Positions 60,535 to 64,000 of a DNA stretch of 64,000 nt are shown here, one piece after another. Position 1 is the first letter of the stretch; every line of letters begins with the position of its first letter. A program made the position numbers and the translations under genes. The notes under the pieces were generated by a model that made no database searches, was not told the DNA's origin, and worked only from the letters and a program-made list of their open reading frames with translations. Source of the stretch: Agapanthus africanus (Eukaryota > Streptophyta > Magnoliopsida > Asparagales > Amaryllidaceae); assembly GCA_030015575.1 (NCBI GenBank), contig JASDDO010000026.1, positions 186,955,739 to 187,019,738 of the forward strand, in the 5' to 3' direction.

Positions 60535-61824
60535 TGAAAGGTTTGTCTAGCACCCTATAATGAGTTTTGAAGCATCACATGTCCCAAAGTTTAAATTTTT
60601 TATGGTGCTAAACGAACATGCAAAGGAATCGATCCTAGAAAATTAGGGTTTCGAAATATAAAGCGAACTAATCTAGGGTTTCGAGACTACAACCTTTGTA
60701 GCTCCCTTTCGGTGGACTCCTTGGTCTCTAGGGTGTTGAATGGAGGTTCTCTTGAAGTCCTCTTGTGTCCACGACGATCCATCACGAAGTTCTCCGTCTA
60801 AGCTCGCAACTTCGTAAAACCGAAGAGAACACTCTAAACAAGATGGCTAAGCTTGTGTAGAATGAAGTTGTGGTTAAGGTTCTCACTTCAAAAACCTTTC
60901 TTTAAGTGGTATTTACTCACTAGAAAAAACTAGAGAGCAAATGAGAAAGAGGAAGAAGATGGTGGCAATATTTTCACAAGAGGAAATGAGATAAAAGATA
61001 ACTCACTAGAAGAAAAAGAAATATATCAATATATATTTTATTTCTTCTTACTATAAACCATGGTTAACTTGAGTTTTAAATGATAAAGAGAAGGATAACT
61101 CAAGTTAAGAGGTAGGTGAGCGATCAGAAGAAAACAAGCGAACCTGCTACAACTCCCGTCGAGCCATCCGGCAACACTACCGTACAGTCCGGTCTCTTCG
61201 TCAGATATGCTGCATATCGAGCCTAGGGATGGTCACGTCGACCCTAATAACTCAATAAGTCGTGCCGGTGAATGGTCTATAACAGATCGAGAAACTACCG
61301 ATAACATTTATCAGCAAATCTCAGCAGCCCTGGCCAGGGACTTACTGATATAACCAGTCGGGCACAGCACAGCATCAACCCCCAATACCGGGAGAGACGA
61401 AACCTCTCCTATCGCTCATTGCCTTCATGTGTCTCGGGACTGTACCCAACGGCCACCTGTTTGCACGACTCAGTAGAGCCGTGGTAGGATGGCAATCAAA
61501 GTACAGTGGGAGAACACACAAGACTCTATGACGATCTCGGGTCTACAGACTAACCTGTACCAGTGTCACCTGAGAACTGCTATCCGACGATAGATATAAT
61601 TCCATATAGGAGTTCTCGGCGAGTCCGTCCAGTGTACCCAGTCACCACTGAGCATCCGTATATGATCTTGATGTCAAACACCAATGGATATGGGATCATC
61701 CATCGCCCATCACATGGGTCTAGTATCATATGCGCTAGTCTACTCTGGAATATCAATGCCCCGTCTCGATATACCTACGACTAGGGACTTTCCAGGATAT
61801 GCTTATAGACTACAGATGTCCCAC
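60535..61824 (-). repeat. E4 5' LTR, truncated
   Basis: It begins TGAAAGGTTTGTCTAGCACC (plus strand), the counterpart of the E1/E2 LTR ends. Similarity runs, with an internal deletion, to 'gactacagatgtcccac' at about 61807-61824, so the last few hundred bp (the LTR start in sense) are missing. The sequence then switches to the F integrase fragment. Confidence 0.7.
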
Positions 61825-61826
61825 AG

Positions 61827-62199
61827 GAAAAATCGCAAGGAAAATATAGGTGTATACGACGAAGAACGATGTGTTTGGTATCTTCAAACTTTGGATTGTG
61901 AATGTGGAGAACCATACTGGGACTAAGGTAAAATACCTTAGGTCTGCTAATGGAGGGGAATACTGCACATAAGAATTCGAAGAGTTTTGCTCACAGAAGG
62001 GTATTCGTTGGTTGAAGACGGTACCAGGGACGCTACGGCAAAATGGCATGGATGAATAAACGATTCTAAAGCAAGTGCGAAGTATGACCTTTGATTCGGA
62101 TGTGTCAAAGTTTCTATGGGCAGCAACGGTCGATGCTTCTGTGTATGTGATACCAAACACATTCCAACATGCGCCTTAGATTTTTCCTTGCGATTTTTC
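61827..62199 (+). pseudogene. Inverted integrase fragment of element F (or a relative)
   Basis: Read on the plus strand, this is copia integrase: a SRK-x-VY motif (TGG to TAG at the expected Trp), VENHTGTKVKYLRSANGGEYCT, EEFCSQKGIRWLKTVPGT and KFLWAATVDASVYVIPNT, with frameshift/stop decay. The rest of F reads on the minus strand. Perfect 18-bp inverted copies of GAAAAATCGCAAGGAAAA lie at 61827-61844 and 62182-62199, at the ends of the flipped piece. Confidence 0.7.
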
Positions 62200-62850
62200 T
62201 TAGCTTTTTGACTTGCCCTTCTTCCCTTTTCCCTTATCCATAGTCTTACCGTGATTCTTCACTGCAAGCGTAGAAGTTCCTGAACTTCCACTCACAGCTT
62301 TTCTCATCTCATCGCTTAATATGCTTCTCACAGCATCATTAAACATGGAAGTCCCTTAGATAGAGTTGCTAACCGCCATTATGAGGTTCTCCCGACTCTC
62401 CGGCAACGAACAAAGAAATAGTAGGGCTCAAATCTCATTTTTAAACATAATTGAAACGGATTCTAATTGGCTCGTCATATTATTGAAATCATTTAAGTGT
62501 TCTGTCACCGAACCACTTTCTGCCATTTTCATGTTGAAAAGCTTCTTCATCAAAAAGATTTTGTTTGATGTCGAAGGCTTTTCATACAACTTGGTTAGCG
62601 TCGTTATTAGCCCCATGGTTGTCCTCTCCTTTGAGATATTAAAGGCCACCTTCGGAGTCAACGACAACCTAATTGTCGCCAAGGCTTTCCTATCCAAAAG
62701 GTTGCACGCCTCTCGACTATTTTCTCGGGCTTCTCGCCTATCAACGGAAAATACAGGTTCTTTTGATATAGATAGTTCTCTATCTGCATGCGCCACCAAC
62801 TATAATTGTGATCATTGAACTTTTCGATCCTTATCTTATCCTCCGCCATC
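62200..62850 (-). pseudogene. F gag remnant
   Basis: Starting at ATG 62849 (MAEDKIRIEKFNDHNYSWWR), a frameshift leads into a second minus-strand frame carrying LLDRKALATIRLSL, KLYEKPSTSNKIFLMKKLF and SVTEHLNDFNNMTSQLESV. This is the capsid region of TNT1-type Gag. A Lys/Ser-rich tail follows to about 62200, ending just before where a zinc knuckle would be, at the inversion breakpoint. It is not translatable as one protein. Confidence 0.8.
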
Positions 62851-63044
62851 TTACTCTATACCGTCGTAGTAAACATAACTTTTTTCTTAGATCCGAACCA
62901 ACGCCTTCAAAACGATGATCTAAGAAAATGGGGAAGAGGGGCCTAACCGTTATCCACCGTTAACCTAGATTGTAGAATTGAAGAACCCTAGGTTCCTTAA
63001 CCACATTCTGATATTAGTTGTTGGTATCAGATAAATACAACTCC

Positions 63045-63057
63045 GGCCTTGATACCA
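63045..63057 (-). other. F primer-binding site
   Basis: On the minus strand this reads TGGTATCAAGGCC, two bases from the LTR start at 63060. It is the tRNA-Met type PBS with changes at two positions relative to the other copia elements here. Confidence 0.75.
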
Positions 63058-63059
63058 GT

Positions 63060-63795
63060 TGTTGGGAACAAGTTGATCCACGGAACAATACCCGCGACAA
63101 ACCAATCATGCAATAATCAACAACCACGCAATTAAAGAAAGACAAATTAATATGTGCGGGAATAAATAAGAAATCAAAACGCAAACAGGAGAGGATTTGT
63201 TAACGAGGTTCACTCACCGTGTGGCTAGTCTCCAGCAGAGCGGAATCTGCAAACGTCTACTGGAATCCTCGAATCAATTACAAGCACGAGCAACCCTAGG
63301 AGATTTCTCTCAATCTCTTTAGATCTCATAAACTCTAGTCGTCACCTTCTAAATACAATGATCTCTCTCTCTACTAATTAATTTTGGCAGCATAGAATAC
63401 ACATGAGAGGTCCCCTTTTATAGACAAGCCTTAATCCTATAAAAAAAACAAGAGATAAATCTAAATTTACCAGAACAGATTCGCTGCAGATTTGCCATCG
63501 ACAGACGTCTGACCCACACTTAGGCAGACGTCTGTCTTCAATCTGTATCCCTTCGTTTTCCTTGTTCAGACGTCTGTCGTGTCTCCAGGCGTTTGTTCTA
63601 AAGTCTCGGGTTGGGCTTCATTTGCTTCACCATACGTCTGCACCATACTTGGTCAAACGTCTGGCCTTCAGTCTCGGGTTTGGGGTTGATCTTCTACAGA
63701 CGTCTGCCGTTGCTCTGTGTTTCTGACATGCTATGTCCAGACGTCTGCTCGTCTTTGGCAAACGTAACATGATGCATTCTTCACAATTTCTAACA
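63060..63795 (-). repeat. F 5' LTR with palindrome array in U3
   Basis: This runs TGTTGGGAACAAGTTGATCC to TTTCTAACA, 736 bp. TATAAAA (minus) is at 63416-63422. Upstream of it in the sense direction are five exact CAGACGTCTG palindromes (63502-63511, 63525-63534, 63567-63576, 63697-63706, 63738-63747) and two variants (63631-63640, 63654-63663). The GACGTC core is a C-box-type bZIP site, so these are probable enhancer repeats like those in TNT1 U3. Confidence 0.85.
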
Positions 63796-63800
63796 ATACA

Positions 63801-64000
63801 AACTTATCCATGGGCAAGGTTATCAAGTATGAGGCTTGCAAACGATGTTACAGAACATATATACCATTTCTTGACTACATCATTTAGTCAAGAAACCACC
63901 GAAAGTATGATAAAAATTTAAAATTTATTGAGTGCATGGCGCATTTTCTATTATAAAGAATATTTCGTTCACTTCAATACGAAAATTAAAAGAGGGGAAA
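63801..64000 (-). other. Continuation of the interrupted intron of the S1-domain gene
   Basis: AT-rich sequence beyond the F insertion. If F inserted in the intron upstream of exon 51630-51704, this block is the rest of that intron, with the next exon to the right of the window. A short inverted repeat, TTGACTA...TAGTCAA, lies at about 63873-63892. No exon is recognisable here. Confidence 0.5.

Larger units (their letters stand above)
53465..61824 (-). mobile_element. Element E4: heavily decayed gag-less Angela-like element inside F
   Basis: On the minus strand it has a 3' LTR about 53465-55610, pol remnants 55640-58500, a leader 58500-60534 and a truncated 5' LTR 60535-61824. The LTR ends, the leader hairpins and the start of the coding region match E1/E2. 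Near 58480-58570 the minus strand reads the same 'gtagcgaNcatNtcatgccttaatcaagataa' start as E2, then protease, with no gag between. Both outer boundaries are eroded, so no TSD is visible. Decay implies that the gag-less subfamily is old. Confidence 0.75.
51724..63795 (-). mobile_element. Element F: decayed TNT1/Tork-type copia retrotransposon in a gene intron
   Basis: F reads on the minus strand, with its 5' LTR at 63060-63795, a PBS, gag remnants (62850-62200), RT-RNase H remnants (about 53460-52376) and its 3' LTR at 51724-52375. It contains element E4 and an inverted integrase piece. Flanking 5-mers are acaca (51719-51723) and ataca (63796-63800), a TSD with one change. The LTRs differ in length (652 and 736 bp) and sequence, so the insertion is old. 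Gag and RNase H motifs resemble the tobacco TNT1 group. Confidence 0.8.

Noticed and set aside
1..64000. CRISPR array, phage, operon, rRNA or tRNA genes
   Set aside because: Regularly spaced repeats here are LTR or leader repeats; no cas-like genes, rRNA segments or tRNA cloverleafs were recognised, and the spliced gene shows nuclear plant DNA.

Overview
The window looks like nuclear DNA of a flowering plant. It is about 85-90% LTR retrotransposon, and I recognise only one host gene: part of a spliced, minus-strand gene for a chloroplast-type S1-domain RNA-binding protein (PDE338/RLSB-like), with exons at 49474-51704. I cannot place the species, or decide monocot versus dicot, from sequence alone. 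I see no rRNA, tRNA, CRISPR array or bacterial-type operon.

The layout is a set of nested insertions, most of them provable from 5-bp target-site duplications (TSDs). Left block: 1-3345 is probably the LTR of a minus-strand chromovirus (Tekay/Del type) inserted in the start of a minus-strand Angela-like copia element, here called A0. The 5' LTR of A0 is cut into three pieces (3448-4368, 11191-11408, 22021-22884). The first cut holds element G (4369-11185, TSD atcaa), a very young non-autonomous gypsy-type element with one 557-codon ORF. The second holds element E1 (11414-22015, TSD gtctg), a plus-strand Angela-like element. A0 abuts a truncated LTR, B (22885-23950).

Middle block: a broken, unrecognised minus-strand reading frame (45530 to 45252, then 24525 to 23951) is split by element E3 (24531-45246, minus, TSD gaaaa). 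E3 is a full gag-pol Angela-like element, and it is split in turn by E2 (31339-41885, plus, TSD aactt). E2 has an intact pol ORF but no gag.

Right block: after about 4 kb of intergenic DNA with G-rich repeats and foldbacks comes the S1-domain gene. One of its introns contains a 12-kb insertion. This is a decayed TNT1/Tork-type copia element F (51724-63795, minus), which itself contains a decayed Angela-like element E4 (about 53465-61824, minus). The intron runs on at 63801-64000, and the upstream exons lie outside the window.

The main biological points are as follows. (1) E1, E2 and E4 form one subfamily that keeps protease, integrase, reverse transcriptase and RNase H but has lost essentially all of gag. 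It must depend on Gag supplied in trans; E3 shows the gag-containing form. (2) The long 5' leaders of E1-E4 carry three spaced copies of a small stem-tetraloop (TTGRC-NNNN-GTCAA) whose loop is nearly always the same within an element but differs between elements. E1, E2 and E3 also carry a longer hairpin about 200 nt past the primer-binding site whose arms show compensatory changes. These are candidates for RNA dimerisation or packaging signals. (3) The same CCGCGG-NN-CCGCGG-like core recurs in the unrelated gypsy-type element G.
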